Counted from the first letter of the stretch, positions 19,564 through 27,714 are shown. The stretch is 64,000 nt of DNA from Sphingomonas panni (GCF_022664435.1 NZ_JAKREU010000001.1:186001-250000); one strand, 5' to 3'. Notes: a model not told the origin generated them from the sequence alone. Program-made: numbers and translations.

Positions 19564-20138
19564 TGCATCCCAATGCCGCCTTTCGCATGGACGAGGATGC
19601 CGCGCGGGCGTTCGTCGCCGAGGAAGGGTTCGGCATGGTGTTCGTGTCCACCCCTGCCGGCCCCGCCATGGCGCAGGTGCCGGTGGTGGCGGGCACGGAC
19701 GGGGCACTACGCTTCCACGTTGCGCGCGGCAACCGGGTGACGCCGCATCTTGACGGAGCGACCGCCTTGTTCGTCGTGCAGGGGCCGCACGCCTATATCC
19801 CGCCGCACTGGTATGCGGCGGGACCGGACGAGGTGCCGACCTGGAATTACGTCTCGGTCGAGGTCGAGGGAACGGTCCGCGCGCTGGACCGCGCGGGCCT
19901 TCGCGATCAGCTCGACGCGCTGACCACGACGTTCGAATCCGAACCGGGGTGGTCGATGGACTGGATGAACCCGAACAAGGCGGAGGCGATGATGCACGCC
20001 ATCCTCGCCTTCGAACTGGTCCCGACCGCGTGGCGCGGCACCGTGAAACTCAGCCAGAACAAGCCTGCCGAGGTCCGCGCACGCGTGACGGCGCAGCTGG
20101 CCGACCATCCGCTGGGCCGCTGGATGCGGATGGCATGA
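19563..20138 (+). CDS. PaiB-like FMN-binding protein
   Basis: 191 aa with the PaiB split-barrel (pyridoxamine-phosphate-oxidase-like) fold: FVSTPAGPAMAQVPVV, FHVARGNRVTPHL, GPHAYIPPHWYA and the C-terminal KLSQNKPAEVRARV, which are the family signatures. Founder PaiB in Bacillus was described as a negative regulator of sporulation and protease genes, but most members are probably flavin-binding proteins with no DNA-binding domain, and this one shows none. TGATG links it to the pseudouridine synthase. Confidence 0.88.
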   Translation: MHPNAAFRMDEDAARAFVAEEGFGMVFVSTPAGPAMAQVPVVAGTDGALRFHVARGNRVTPHLDGATALFVVQGPHAYIPPHWYAAGPDEVPTWNYVSVEVEGTVRALDRAGLRDQLDALTTTFESEPGWSMDWMNPNKAEAMMHAILAFELVPTAWRGTVKLSQNKPAEVRARVTAQLADHPLGRWMRMA

Positions 20139-20794
20139 CGCGCCTCGCCATATTCGATTGCGACGGGACGCTGGCCGATGGGCAGGCGAATATCTGCCTC
20201 GCCATGGCGCTGGCCTTTGCCGATTCCAGCCTGGCCGAACCCGATCCGCGCGAAGTGCGGCGGATCGTGGGGTTGAGCCTGCCGCAGGCGGTGGCGATGC
20301 TGGTACCCGATAGCGACGCCGCGCTGCACGAAGCCGTGGCAGAGGGGTATAAGCGCCATTTCCGGGCGATGCGCACCGATGGACGGCTGGCCGAGGAGCC
20401 GTTGTTTCCCGGCATAGCCGACGCGCTGACCGCGCTGCTCGACAACGGATGGACGCTGGGCGTCGCGACCGGCAAGTCCGACCGGGGGCTGGCACTGCTG
20501 CTCGACCATCATGGCCTGACGCGGCATTTCACGACGCTGCAGACCGCCGACCGGCACCCGTCCAAGCCGCATCCGGCGATGCTCTACGCCGCGATGGCAG
20601 AGGCGGAGGCGCTTCCGCAAGCGACGGTGATGATCGGCGATACCGGATTCGACATGGCGATGGCGGTCGCCGCGGGCACGCAGGCGGTCGGCGTCACTTG
20701 GGGCTATCACGATCGCGATACGCTGATCGCTGCCGGCGCGCAGCATATGTGCGACGATGCCGCCCTGCTCCCCCAGCTGCTGGAACTGCGATGA
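20135..20794 (+). CDS. HAD-family phosphatase (phosphoglycolate phosphatase-like)
   Basis: 219 aa. HAD motif I FDCDGTLADG (nucleophile Asp and acid/base Asp), motif II VATGKS, motif III Lys in HPSKPHPAML, motif IV MIGDTGFDMAMA. The cap is helical (C1, residues about 18-85), as in phosphoglycolate phosphatases. Substrate cannot be given. Start overlaps the PaiB-like stop by four bases (ATGA). In this chain it stands before the ATP12 gene. Confidence 0.9.
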   Translation: MTRLAIFDCDGTLADGQANICLAMALAFADSSLAEPDPREVRRIVGLSLPQAVAMLVPDSDAALHEAVAEGYKRHFRAMRTDGRLAEEPLFPGIADALTALLDNGWTLGVATGKSDRGLALLLDHHGLTRHFTTLQTADRHPSKPHPAMLYAAMAEAEALPQATVMIGDTGFDMAMAVAAGTQAVGVTWGYHDRDTLIAAGAQHMCDDAALLPQLLELR

Positions 20795-21000
20795 CGTCCG
20801 ACCAAATTGCCCGCAATCGTTGGCTCGCGCTGGTCGCGATCCGCATCGTGACCGCGATGGGTGCGGTCTTCGGCCTGATCGTGCTGGCCCGCGCGCCCGA
20901 TACCGCGATGCGGGTGCTGGGCGCGGCGATCGTGTTGTCGGCGCTCTATGCGATGGCCGTCGTGCCGCGCGGCCTTACGGCGAAGTGGCGCAGCAAGTGA
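20791..21000 (+). CDS. Small two-helix membrane protein
   Basis: 69 aa from ATG 20791, overlapping the HAD stop (ATGA). Two hydrophobic segments (LVAIRIVTAMGAVFGLIVLA and LGAAIVLSALYAMAVV) flanked by basic residues suggest a hairpin in the inner membrane. No family name is recognised. It is locked between the HAD gene and the ATP12 gene, whose GTG start overlaps its stop, so it may act with F-type ATPase assembly; that is inference from position. Confidence 0.78.
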   Translation: MTSDQIARNRWLALVAIRIVTAMGAVFGLIVLARAPDTAMRVLGAAIVLSALYAMAVVPRGLTAKWRSK

Positions 21001-21680
21001 AGCGCTTCTGGAAAGACGTTGCGGTCACGGCCGAGGGCGGCATCGCGCTGGACGGGCGGCCGGTACGCACGCCGGGAAGACTGCCGCTGGTGGTTCCCTT
21101 CCCCGCGCTGGCCGAGGCGATTGCCGACGAATGGCGCGCGGTCGGGGAGACGATCGATCCGCGCGCGATGCCGCTGACCGGTCTTGCCAATGCCGCGATC
21201 GAACGAATTGCGCCCGACGCCGCAGCCTTTGCCGGCGGCATCGCGGTCTATGGCGGCACCGACCTGCTATGCTACCGCGCCGAACCGGGACTGCTGACGG
21301 AGCGGCAGGCGGCGGCATGGGACCCGGTGCTGGACTGGGCACGCGCGCGATATGGTGTCGAGCTTACCGTGACCGACGGCGTGATGCCGGTCGAACAGCC
21401 GCCGCTAACGCTGGCCCGCCTGCGCGAAGCGGTGTTCGCATTGTCGCCTTGGACGCTGGCGCCGCTGTCGCCGGTCGTGTCGCTGCTGGGATCGCTGCTG
21501 CTGGGGCTGGCGGTGGTCGAGCAGGCGATCGATGCGGATGCCGCCTGGGGCGCGGCGCATATCGATGAGGACTGGCAGGCCGAACAATGGGGCGAGGATG
21601 CGCTGGCGGCCGAAACCCGCGCCGTGCGACATGCGGAATATCGCGCGGCGGTGCGCTTCCTCGACCTTATCCGCGCCTGA
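20997..21680 (+). CDS. ATP12 family F1-ATPase assembly chaperone
   Basis: 227 aa from GTG 20997 (GTGA overlap with the upstream stop). ATP12 chaperones bind the alpha subunit of F1 before hexamer assembly; they are found in alphaproteobacteria and mitochondria. Family marks: MKRFWKDVAV near the start, DGRPVRTPGRLPL, ALAEAIADEW, TDLLCYRA with the following PGLLTERQ, WDPVLDWA and SPWTLAPLSPVVSLLGS. No atp genes in the window. The last 14 bases overlap the end of the convergent LacI-type gene. Confidence 0.92.
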   Translation: MKRFWKDVAVTAEGGIALDGRPVRTPGRLPLVVPFPALAEAIADEWRAVGETIDPRAMPLTGLANAAIERIAPDAAAFAGGIAVYGGTDLLCYRAEPGLLTERQAAAWDPVLDWARARYGVELTVTDGVMPVEQPPLTLARLREAVFALSPWTLAPLSPVVSLLGSLLLGLAVVEQAIDADAAWGAAHIDEDWQAEQWGEDALAAETRAVRHAEYRAAVRFLDLIRA

Positions 21681-22671
21681 CCGGGCCGCACGACCCGCCG
21701 ACCAACAGCGACAGCGCGGCGGATAGCGGCGTGTCGTCGCCGCCCCCCTCGATCCGGTCGATCAGTCGGGTGGTGACTGCCGCCGCCATATCGGCGATCG
21801 GGCGATGGACGGTGGTCAGCGCCGGGGTCAGCATCCGCGCGAGGATACTGCCGTCGAACCCGATCACCGACAGATCGCCCGGCACGTCCAGGCCCCGCCC
21901 GGCGGCGACCTTCAGCACCGCCGCCGCCATCACGTCGTTGGCGGCGAAGATCGCGGTCGGGCGCAGGTCGGACGCCAGCAGCCGCGTCGCCGCCGCCACG
22001 CCGCTGTCGAAGCCGTAATCGCCCTCCGCCTCCTGCGCGAGGGTCAGGTCGTGCGCGGCGAGGCCAGCGAGGAAACCGGCGCGCCGCTCCCGCGCGGACG
22101 GTGCATCGCCCGGCCCGGACAGCAGCGCGATCCGGCGATGGCCGAGCGCGACCAGATGATCGGCCACCGCCCGCGCCGCGCCGCGTTCGTCGGACACCAG
22201 CACCGCGCCATAACCCGACAGCGCGACCGACGACAGCGCGACCGCCGGCACGCCGATGCCGCCCAGCGCCTCCGCCACGCCGGCAATGCCCGATACCGGG
22301 GGCACGACGACCATGCCGTCGACCCGCGAGCGGCCGGCAAAGTCGAGGACGTCGGCCACCGGATCGCCGCCGCCCGGCGCGACCGGATGGACCACCAGTT
22401 CGTAACCGCGTGCCGCCGCCGCGCCGACGATCCCGCGCTGCAACGGGTCGAGCACCAGCGCATTGCGATCATTATGCGCCAAACCCAGCAGGAACGACCG
22501 CCCGGTCGCAAGGCCCCGTGCCCGGGCGCTCGGCCGGAACTGCAGCGCGGCGACCACCGCCTCCACCTGTTCGCGCGTCGCGGCATTGACCAGCGGCGAC
22601 CGGTTCAGCACGCGCGACACGGTACGGATCGACACACCGGCCCGCGCCGCGACATCGGCGATGGTCGTCAT
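21667..22671 (-). CDS. LacI-family transcriptional regulator
   Basis: 334 aa. N-terminal helix-turn-helix TTIADVAARAGVSIRTVSRVLN with hinge RPSARARGLATGRS, then a periplasmic-binding-like effector domain ending in VIGFDGSILARMLTPALTTV. Effector probably a sugar, unknown. No sugar uptake or catabolic genes are adjacent, so the regulon is elsewhere or the gene is an orphan. It converges with the ATP12 gene and overlaps its end by 14 bp. Confidence 0.93.
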   Translation of the reverse strand: MTTIADVAARAGVSIRTVSRVLNRSPLVNAATREQVEAVVAALQFRPSARARGLATGRSFLLGLAHNDRNALVLDPLQRGIVGAAAARGYELVVHPVAPGGGDPVADVLDFAGRSRVDGMVVVPPVSGIAGVAEALGGIGVPAVALSSVALSGYGAVLVSDERGAARAVADHLVALGHRRIALLSGPGDAPSARERRAGFLAGLAAHDLTLAQEAEGDYGFDSGVAAATRLLASDLRPTAIFAANDVMAAAVLKVAAGRGLDVPGDLSVIGFDGSILARMLTPALTTVHRPIADMAAAVTTRLIDRIEGGGDDTPLSAALSLLVGGSCGPVRRG

Positions 22672-22878
22672 GCGGCGGGTCGCGAACGGGGAACGACATG
22701 CGGGACGGAGACTGGCCTGGCCGTCTCCGCCCCGTCATGGTTCAGCGATACGGCGGTCAAGGGAGCGAACCGCCGCATCGTCTGGATCGTCAGCAACCGG
22801 CGTCTCCTTCCTGGCCCTACTTCCGCAAGGCATAGGCGAAGCCGCTTGCTGCTGTCGAACGGTCAGGCGAGCGAACGA

Positions 22879-23304
22879 TCAAACAAGGGTCAGGCCGACA
22901 TCGACATTGCCGCGCGTCGCGTTCGAATAGGGGCAGATGCCGTGCGCCGTATCGACCAGCGCCTGTGCCTGTAGCGGATCGACGCCGGGTACCGATACCT
23001 TCAGGTCGGCGGTAATGCCGAACCCGCCGAGCGAACGCGGGCCGATGCCGACGGTCGCGGTCACGGCGACATCGTCCGGCACCTTGATGCCCAGCTGCTG
23101 CCCGGCGACCTTCATCGCGCCAATGAAGCAGGCGGCATAGCCGGCCGCGAACAGCTGTTCCGGGTTGCTGCCGTCACCGCCGGCACCGCCCAGTTCGCGC
23201 GGGGTCGACAGCTTGACGTCGAACCGACCGTCCTCGCTGCGCGCATGGCCCTCACGCCCCCCGGTTGCAGTGGCGGTAGTGCTGTACTTGACGTCGACGG
23301 ACAT
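22879..23304 (-). CDS. ohr: Organic hydroperoxide resistance protein Ohr
   Basis: 141 aa OsmC/Ohr family thiol peroxidase. The two redox Cys are in AACFIGAM and HGICPYSNATRGNVDVGL; the Arg in the STPRELGG segment that orients the peroxide is present. It reduces fatty-acid and other organic hydroperoxides, using lipoylated partners, in the cytoplasm. GGAG precedes the ATG. Divergent from the MarR-family ohrR, with palindromic sites between, the standard arrangement. Confidence 0.96.
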   Translation of the reverse strand: MSVDVKYSTTATATGGREGHARSEDGRFDVKLSTPRELGGAGGDGSNPEQLFAAGYAACFIGAMKVAGQQLGIKVPDDVAVTATVGIGPRSLGGFGITADLKVSVPGVDPLQAQALVDTAHGICPYSNATRGNVDVGLTLV

Positions 23305-23320
23305 GGCGGAAACTCCATTT

Positions 23321-23336
23321 ATTTATCGCGATAAAT
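23321..23336. promoter_or_regulatory. Predicted OhrR operator 1
   Basis: Perfect 16-bp palindrome ATTTATCGCGATAAAT, 17 bp upstream of ohr and 70 bp upstream of ohrR. Its place in the divergent gap and symmetry fit a MarR-family dimer site, probably covering the ohr promoter. Confidence 0.75.
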
Positions 23337-23369
23337 ATCTAGGTCGATTGATGCGGCTTGTCCAGAATT

Positions 23370-23384
23370 ATTTATCGCGACAAT
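23370..23384. promoter_or_regulatory. Predicted OhrR operator 2
   Basis: ATTTATCGCGACAAT repeats site 1 with one arm degenerate. It lies 49 bp downstream of site 1 and 22 bp before the ohrR start, so it could give autoregulation. Confidence 0.65.
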
Positions 23385-23405
23385 GATCCGTGCTACGGGC
23401 GTCGT

Positions 23406-23846
23406 ATGACCACCCCCCTGCCCCTCGACGAACAGCTCTGCTTCTCGCTCTATGCCGCGACGATCGCGATCAACCGGACCTACAAGCCGATGCTCGACCG
23501 GATGGGTATCACCTATCCCCAGTTCCTCGTCCTGCTGACCTTGAGCGAGTCGGACGAAGGCATGACGATCGGCGCGATTGCCGAGCGGCTGGCGCTGGAG
23601 CCGAGCACCATCACCCCGCTCGCCAAGCGGATGGAAGCGGCCGGGCTGGTCGTGCGGCTGCGCAACCCGGACGATGAACGACAGGTCCGGGTCCAGCTGA
23701 CCGATACGGGTCGCGCACGCTGGGCGGAGACCGGCTGCCTTGCCCCGACCGTCGTCGCGCGCAGCGGCATGACGCCCGAACGGCTGGTCGCGCTGAATGC
23801 AGAGGTGACCGCGTTGCGCCGGGCATTGGCGGACGCACTCGACTGA
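23406..23846 (+). CDS. ohrR: MarR-family organic-peroxide sensor OhrR
   Basis: 146 aa from ATG 23406. The redox-sensing Cys is in LDEQLCFSLYAA near the N-terminus, the standard site of OhrR. Winged helix: ITYPQFLVLLTL, AIAERLALEPSTITPLAKRM, and the wing RNPDDERQVRVQLT. The Cys is oxidised by organic hydroperoxide and the dimer then leaves the ohr operator. The likely operators are at 23321 and 23370. Confidence 0.95.
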   Translation: MTTPLPLDEQLCFSLYAATIAINRTYKPMLDRMGITYPQFLVLLTLSESDEGMTIGAIAERLALEPSTITPLAKRMEAAGLVVRLRNPDDERQVRVQLTDTGRARWAETGCLAPTVVARSGMTPERLVALNAEVTALRRALADALD

Positions 23847-23888
23847 TTACCCCTTGGCCTGCAACACCTTAGAACATATATCGAACGC

Positions 23889-25136
23889 ATGGCGCAGCTC
23901 GACACCCGTGCGAAACTCGCGATCCTTGCCGATGCGGCCAAATATGATGCGTCCTGCGCATCGTCGGGCACGGCCAAGCGCAACTCGCGCGATGGCAAGG
24001 GCATCGGATCGACCGAGGGGATGGGCATTTGCCATGCCTATGCCCCTGACGGCCGCTGCATCTCGCTGCTGAAGATATTGCTGACCAACAGCTGCATCTT
24101 CGACTGCCATTACTGCATCAACCGCAAGTCGTCGAACGTCCGCCGCGCGCGCTTTACCGCGCAGGAAGTCGTCGCGCTCACGCTCAGCTTTTACCGGCGC
24201 AACTATATTGAGGGACTGTTCCTGTCGTCGGGGATTATCGGATCGTCCAACTACACGATGGAGCAGATCGTCGAGGTCGCGCGGTCGCTACGCGAGGATC
24301 ACGACTTTCGCGGCTATATCCACCTCAAGACCATTCCCGACGCCGACCCCGAACTGGTCCATCTGGCAGGGGTCTATGCCGACCGCGTGTCGATCAATGT
24401 CGAGTTGCCGACGACCGGCGGCCTGAAGCGCCTAGCCCCGGAAAAGTCCGCGCCGCAGATCGAAGGGGCGATGAAGAACGTCGCCCATGCGATCGAGGAC
24501 GGGCGCGACGCGCGCAAACGCTATAAGTCCGCGCCGAAATTCGCGCTGGCGGGACAGTCGACGCAGATGATCGTCGGCGCGGACGCCGCGACCGACCGCG
24601 ACATCGTCGGCAAGGCGTCGTCGCTGTACGACCGCTACGGCCTGCGCCGCGTCTATTATTCGGCGTTCAGCCCGATCCCGGAAGCGTCCGCCGTCCTGCC
24701 GCTGCAACGCCCGCCGTTGATGCGCGAGCATCGGCTGTACCAGTCGGACTGGCTGATGCGCTTCTACGACTATCGCCCGGACGAGGTGCGCGCGGCGGCG
24801 GACGATGCGACGGGGATGCTGCCGCTCGACATCGACCCCAAGCTGGCCTGGGCGCTGAAGTTCCGTGACCGCTTTCCCGTCGATGTGAACCGCGCCCCGC
24901 GCGAAATGCTGCTCCGGGTGCCGGGGCTGGGGGTGAAGGCGGTGAACGCGATCCTGTCGGCACGCCGCTGGCGGCGGCTGGCGATCGCCGATGTCGCGCG
25001 GCTGACCGTGTCGGTGGCGAAGGTGCGGCCGTTCCTGATCGCCGACGACTGGCGGCCGGTGGTGCTGGCCGACCGGGCGGAATTGCGGCCGATCGTCGCG
25101 CCGAAGAAGGCGGACCAGATGGAGCTGTTCGGGTAG
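23889..25136 (+). CDS. Radical SAM protein linked to UdgX (putative DNA modification/repair)
   Basis: 415 aa. The radical SAM cluster motif is CIFDCHYC (Cys69, Cys73, Cys76; CxxxCxxC). The C-terminal part has a helix-hairpin-helix element (MLLRVPGLGVKAVNAIL, about residues 344-360) that suggests nucleic-acid contact. This matches the radical SAM family named for its link to uracil-DNA glycosylase-type genes (TIGR03916), whose reaction is unknown. The UdgX fusion gene two positions downstream confirms the link. I infer a role on damaged or modified DNA. The ATG at 23889 is not preceded by a strong ribosome site. Confidence 0.92.
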   Translation: MAQLDTRAKLAILADAAKYDASCASSGTAKRNSRDGKGIGSTEGMGICHAYAPDGRCISLLKILLTNSCIFDCHYCINRKSSNVRRARFTAQEVVALTLSFYRRNYIEGLFLSSGIIGSSNYTMEQIVEVARSLREDHDFRGYIHLKTIPDADPELVHLAGVYADRVSINVELPTTGGLKRLAPEKSAPQIEGAMKNVAHAIEDGRDARKRYKSAPKFALAGQSTQMIVGADAATDRDIVGKASSLYDRYGLRRVYYSAFSPIPEASAVLPLQRPPLMREHRLYQSDWLMRFYDYRPDEVRAAADDATGMLPLDIDPKLAWALKFRDRFPVDVNRAPREMLLRVPGLGVKAVNAILSARRWRRLAIADVARLTVSVAKVRPFLIADDWRPVVLADRAELRPIVAPKKADQMELFG

Positions 25137-25225
25137 CTTCAGACGGGGGCGGTGAAAACCGCTCGCAAGAGAAACCTCCTTTCGCCGCCGCCGTTGGTCC
25201 GGCCGAACCAGCAAAGGAAATCCCC

Positions 25226-25702
25226 ATGGCCGACGCCCGCATCTATGCCGATCTGAAGGCCGATCACGACCGGCACCGCGACCTGCTCAAGCGCATCGAT
25301 GCCGCCAAGGGCGACGAGCGGGCCGAACTGTTCGAGGAATTCCGCGTCGAAGTATCGGCCCATGCCGCCGCCGAGGAAGAAGCGCTCTACGCCACGATGC
25401 TCGCCAATCCCGACCTGCGCGACGAGGCACGGCATTCGGTGTCGGAGCATAAGGAAATCGACGACTATCTGGGCGAGATCGCCAAGCTGGACACCGGCAG
25501 CAAGGAGTGGAACGACCGCTTTGCCGAGATGCGCCACCGCTACGAACATCATATCGACGAGGAGGAGGAAGAGATGTTCCCCGCCGCGGCCGAGGAACTG
25601 AGTGATGCCGAGGAAGCGCGCATCGCCAAGGTGTTCGAGGACCGCAAGCCCAAGGAACTGGAGATCGCCGAAACGTCTGAAGCGGGCGACGACCGCGACT
25701 GA
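25226..25702 (+). CDS. Hemerythrin-like HHE domain protein
   Basis: 158 aa, very acidic, alpha-helical. Iron-binding pattern by eye: His in KADHDRHRD (about 14), HAAAEEEALY (about 49), SEHKEID, and RYEHHIDEEEEEMFP, as in HHE four-helix bundles. The family binds a di-iron site and O2 or NO. AAAGGAAA precedes the ATG. It stands between the radical SAM gene and the UdgX fusion and is coupled to the latter by TGATG. Possible roles are oxygen or iron sensing or protection of the iron-sulfur proteins beside it; inference only. Confidence 0.9.
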   Translation: MADARIYADLKADHDRHRDLLKRIDAAKGDERAELFEEFRVEVSAHAAAEEEALYATMLANPDLRDEARHSVSEHKEIDDYLGEIAKLDTGSKEWNDRFAEMRHRYEHHIDEEEEEMFPAAAEELSDAEEARIAKVFEDRKPKELEIAETSEAGDDRD

Positions 25703-27081
25703 TGCGCGTTGCGGGGCTGGCGGCGGCTGATGATTTCGACGGGTGGCGCGATGCCGCCCGGTCGCTCGCCGCACAGCGTGTCAGCCCGGCGGATGTGGTG
25801 TGGCAGGTCGGCGACCTGCCCACCGACCTGTTCGGCGACGAGGCGATCGTTACCAGCGACGCGCCTGCCCCGCGCGTGCCCCGCGCCTTCATCGACCTCG
25901 CGCGGACGGTGGCGATGCACGCCGACCCGGCGCGGTTCGCACTCCTCTATGCGATGCTCGTCCGCCTGATCGCCGAACCCCGGCTGATCGACGACAAGGC
26001 CGATCCGGCGATGCGGCGGCTGGAGGAGATGGCCAAGGCGGTCCGCCGCGACATCCACAAGATGCGCGCCTTCCTGCGCTTTCGCGAAGTCGAAGAGGAC
26101 GGCGGCACCCGTTTTGTCGCGTGGTTCGAGCCGGAGCATCACATCGTCCGGCATAATGGCCGGTTCTTCGTCGACCGGTTCGCGGCGATGCGCTGGTCGA
26201 TTCTGACGCCGGAGGTGTCGCTCCACTGGGACGGGGAGACGCTGTCCGAAGGACCTGGCGCGACCAAGGCCGATGCGCCCGATGGCGACCCGGTCGAGGA
26301 GGTGTGGAAGACCTATTACGCGTCGATCTTTAATCCCGCCCGGCTGAAAAAGGGCGCGATGCTGAAGGAGATGCCGCGCAAATACTGGAAGAACATGCCC
26401 GAAACCGCGCTGGTCCCGGCGCTGATCGCGGGCGCACAGGCACGCGAGGCGGCGATGATCGAGACGGCACGGGCGGCTCCCGGCGGCAATAGCGTGGGTG
26501 CATGGGCAGCGCTCCGCGACGAGGCGATGGGCTGCCAGCGCTGCCCGCTATGGCAGCCGGCGACGCAGACGGTGTTCGGCGAAGGGCCGGTCGATGCCGA
26601 GATGATGGTGGTCGGCGAACAGCCGGGCGATCAGGAGGATCTGGCCGGGCGGCCGTTCGTGGGACCGGCGGGACAGGTGTTCGACCGGGCGATGGCCGAG
26701 GCCGGGATCGACCGGTCGCGGGTCTATGTCACCAACGCGGTCAAGCATTTCAAGTTCGAGCCGCGCGGCAAAAGGCGCATCCATGCCAAGCCCGGCGTGG
26801 GCGAGATCGATGCCTGCCGCTGGTGGATCGAGCAGGAGCGCGGCATCCTGCGCCCGCGTATGACGGTGGCACTGGGCGCGACGGCGGCGCGGTCGCTGAC
26901 CGGCAAGACGGTGACCATTTCGCGCGAGCGTGGACGGGTGCTGACGCTGGCCGATGGCGGGGCGGCGTGGATCACGGTCCATCCGAGCTATTTGCTGCGG
27001 ATGCCGGATAAAATCCAGGCGGATGAAGAGTTTGCGCGGTTCGTCGAGGATTTGAAGGGCGCGCAGGCGGCGATGGCCTGA
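25702..27081 (+). CDS. DUF4130-UdgX fusion, uracil-DNA binding protein
   Basis: 459 aa. Residues about 1-255 are the DUF4130-type domain found next to UdgX genes (FLRFREVE, WFEPEHHIVRHNGRFFVDRF, EVWKTYYASIFNPARLK). Residues about 265-459 are UdgX, a family 4-like uracil-DNA glycosylase: GEQPGDQEDLAGRPFVGPAG, then GKRRIHAKPG with the KRRIH motif at 357-361, and VHPSYLL. In mycobacterial UdgX the His of this motif binds covalently to the abasic sugar after uracil removal; here it is His361. Cluster ligands seen: Cys278, Cys281, Cys372; the fourth position used by family 4 enzymes is His350. Starts by TGATG after the hemerythrin gene. Confidence 0.93.
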   Translation: MRVAGLAAADDFDGWRDAARSLAAQRVSPADVVWQVGDLPTDLFGDEAIVTSDAPAPRVPRAFIDLARTVAMHADPARFALLYAMLVRLIAEPRLIDDKADPAMRRLEEMAKAVRRDIHKMRAFLRFREVEEDGGTRFVAWFEPEHHIVRHNGRFFVDRFAAMRWSILTPEVSLHWDGETLSEGPGATKADAPDGDPVEEVWKTYYASIFNPARLKKGAMLKEMPRKYWKNMPETALVPALIAGAQAREAAMIETARAAPGGNSVGAWAALRDEAMGCQRCPLWQPATQTVFGEGPVDAEMMVVGEQPGDQEDLAGRPFVGPAGQVFDRAMAEAGIDRSRVYVTNAVKHFKFEPRGKRRIHAKPGVGEIDACRWWIEQERGILRPRMTVALGATAARSLTGKTVTISRERGRVLTLADGGAAWITVHPSYLLRMPDKIQADEEFARFVEDLKGAQAAMA

Positions 27082-27085
27082 GGCC

Positions 27086-27112
27086 AAAGTTCACAAAGTT
27101 CACAAAGTTCAC
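27086..27112. repeat. Tandem 9-bp repeat, three units
   Basis: AAAGTTCAC three times in a row, directly after the UdgX fusion stop codon. Nine-base length keeps phase, but it is outside the gene. Confidence 0.9.
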
Positions 27113-27171
27113 ACTCGCCGCGTTTTGTGGCGGCAGGTGTCGGACGGCCTTTTCCATCGCTTCGGACCACG

Positions 27172-27250
27172 CGTCATGCCAGCGAAGGCTGGCAGCTTTC
27201 CGTTGCCGGGGGCGGCAGGAGCCGCTTGAAACCCCAGCCTTCGCTGGGAT
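27172..27250. repeat. Family A-prime palindromic repeat, copy 1
   Basis: Arms CATGCCAGCGAAGGCTGG and CCCCAGCCTTCGCTGGG around a short middle. Related to the family A layout but with a CCAGC core; further copies are at 29362 and 38355. Confidence 0.72.
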
Positions 27251-27292
27251 CGATCTACATTCAGCGCATTGCACGACTGCTGCACTCCCCAT

Positions 27293-27388
27293 CGTCACTC
27301 CCGCGCAGGCGGGAGTCCATATGCGCCGACGTCGCGAATCCAGCCGAAGCGGCAGCGTCTATGGATTCCCGCCTGCGCGGGAATGACG
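27293..27388. repeat. Family A palindromic intergenic repeat, copy 3
   Basis: Left arm CGTCACTCCCGCGCAGGCGG, right arm CCGCCTGCGCGGGAATGACG, with GTCCATA / TATGGAT. Same 96-bp size as the copies at 4126 and 11785. Confidence 0.87.
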
Positions 27389-27460
27389 GAAATCCGCGAT
27401 TGCCGCTGAATGTCGATCCGGCCTGGGGCGACGCTTGAGGGCTGACCGTGAGAAAGATCG

Positions 27461-27714
27461 TTTCCACGCGAAGGCGCGGAGGCGCGGAGGCGCGGAGTGA
27501 AAGAAGAAGGATATTTTCGCGCAGAGGCGCAGAGAACGCTAAGAGGTTGTGGAGCGGGCGACGTCAGTCTGTCTGGCGAAGCCCTTCTCTTTCGGCTCCC
27601 CCATAGAGAGCCGCTATCGCGGCGAGCGCCACCTTTTTGTGCCCTCCGCGCCTCTGCGCGATCAAATCCTTCCTTCGCCTTCGCGCCTTCGCGCCTTCGC
27701 GCCTTCGCGTGAAC
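27461..27714. repeat. Family E nested palindrome with tandem units
   Basis: Outer arms: CGCGAAGGCGCGGAGGCGCG (27467 on) against CGCCTTCGCGCCTTCGCG repeats (27676-27710). Inner arms: TTCGCGCAGAGGCGCAGAG (27516-27534) against CTCCGCGCCTCTGCGCG (27644-27660). The arms are built from 8-9 bp tandem units (GCGGAGGC, GCGCCTTC), so slipped copies are visible. Confidence 0.75.
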
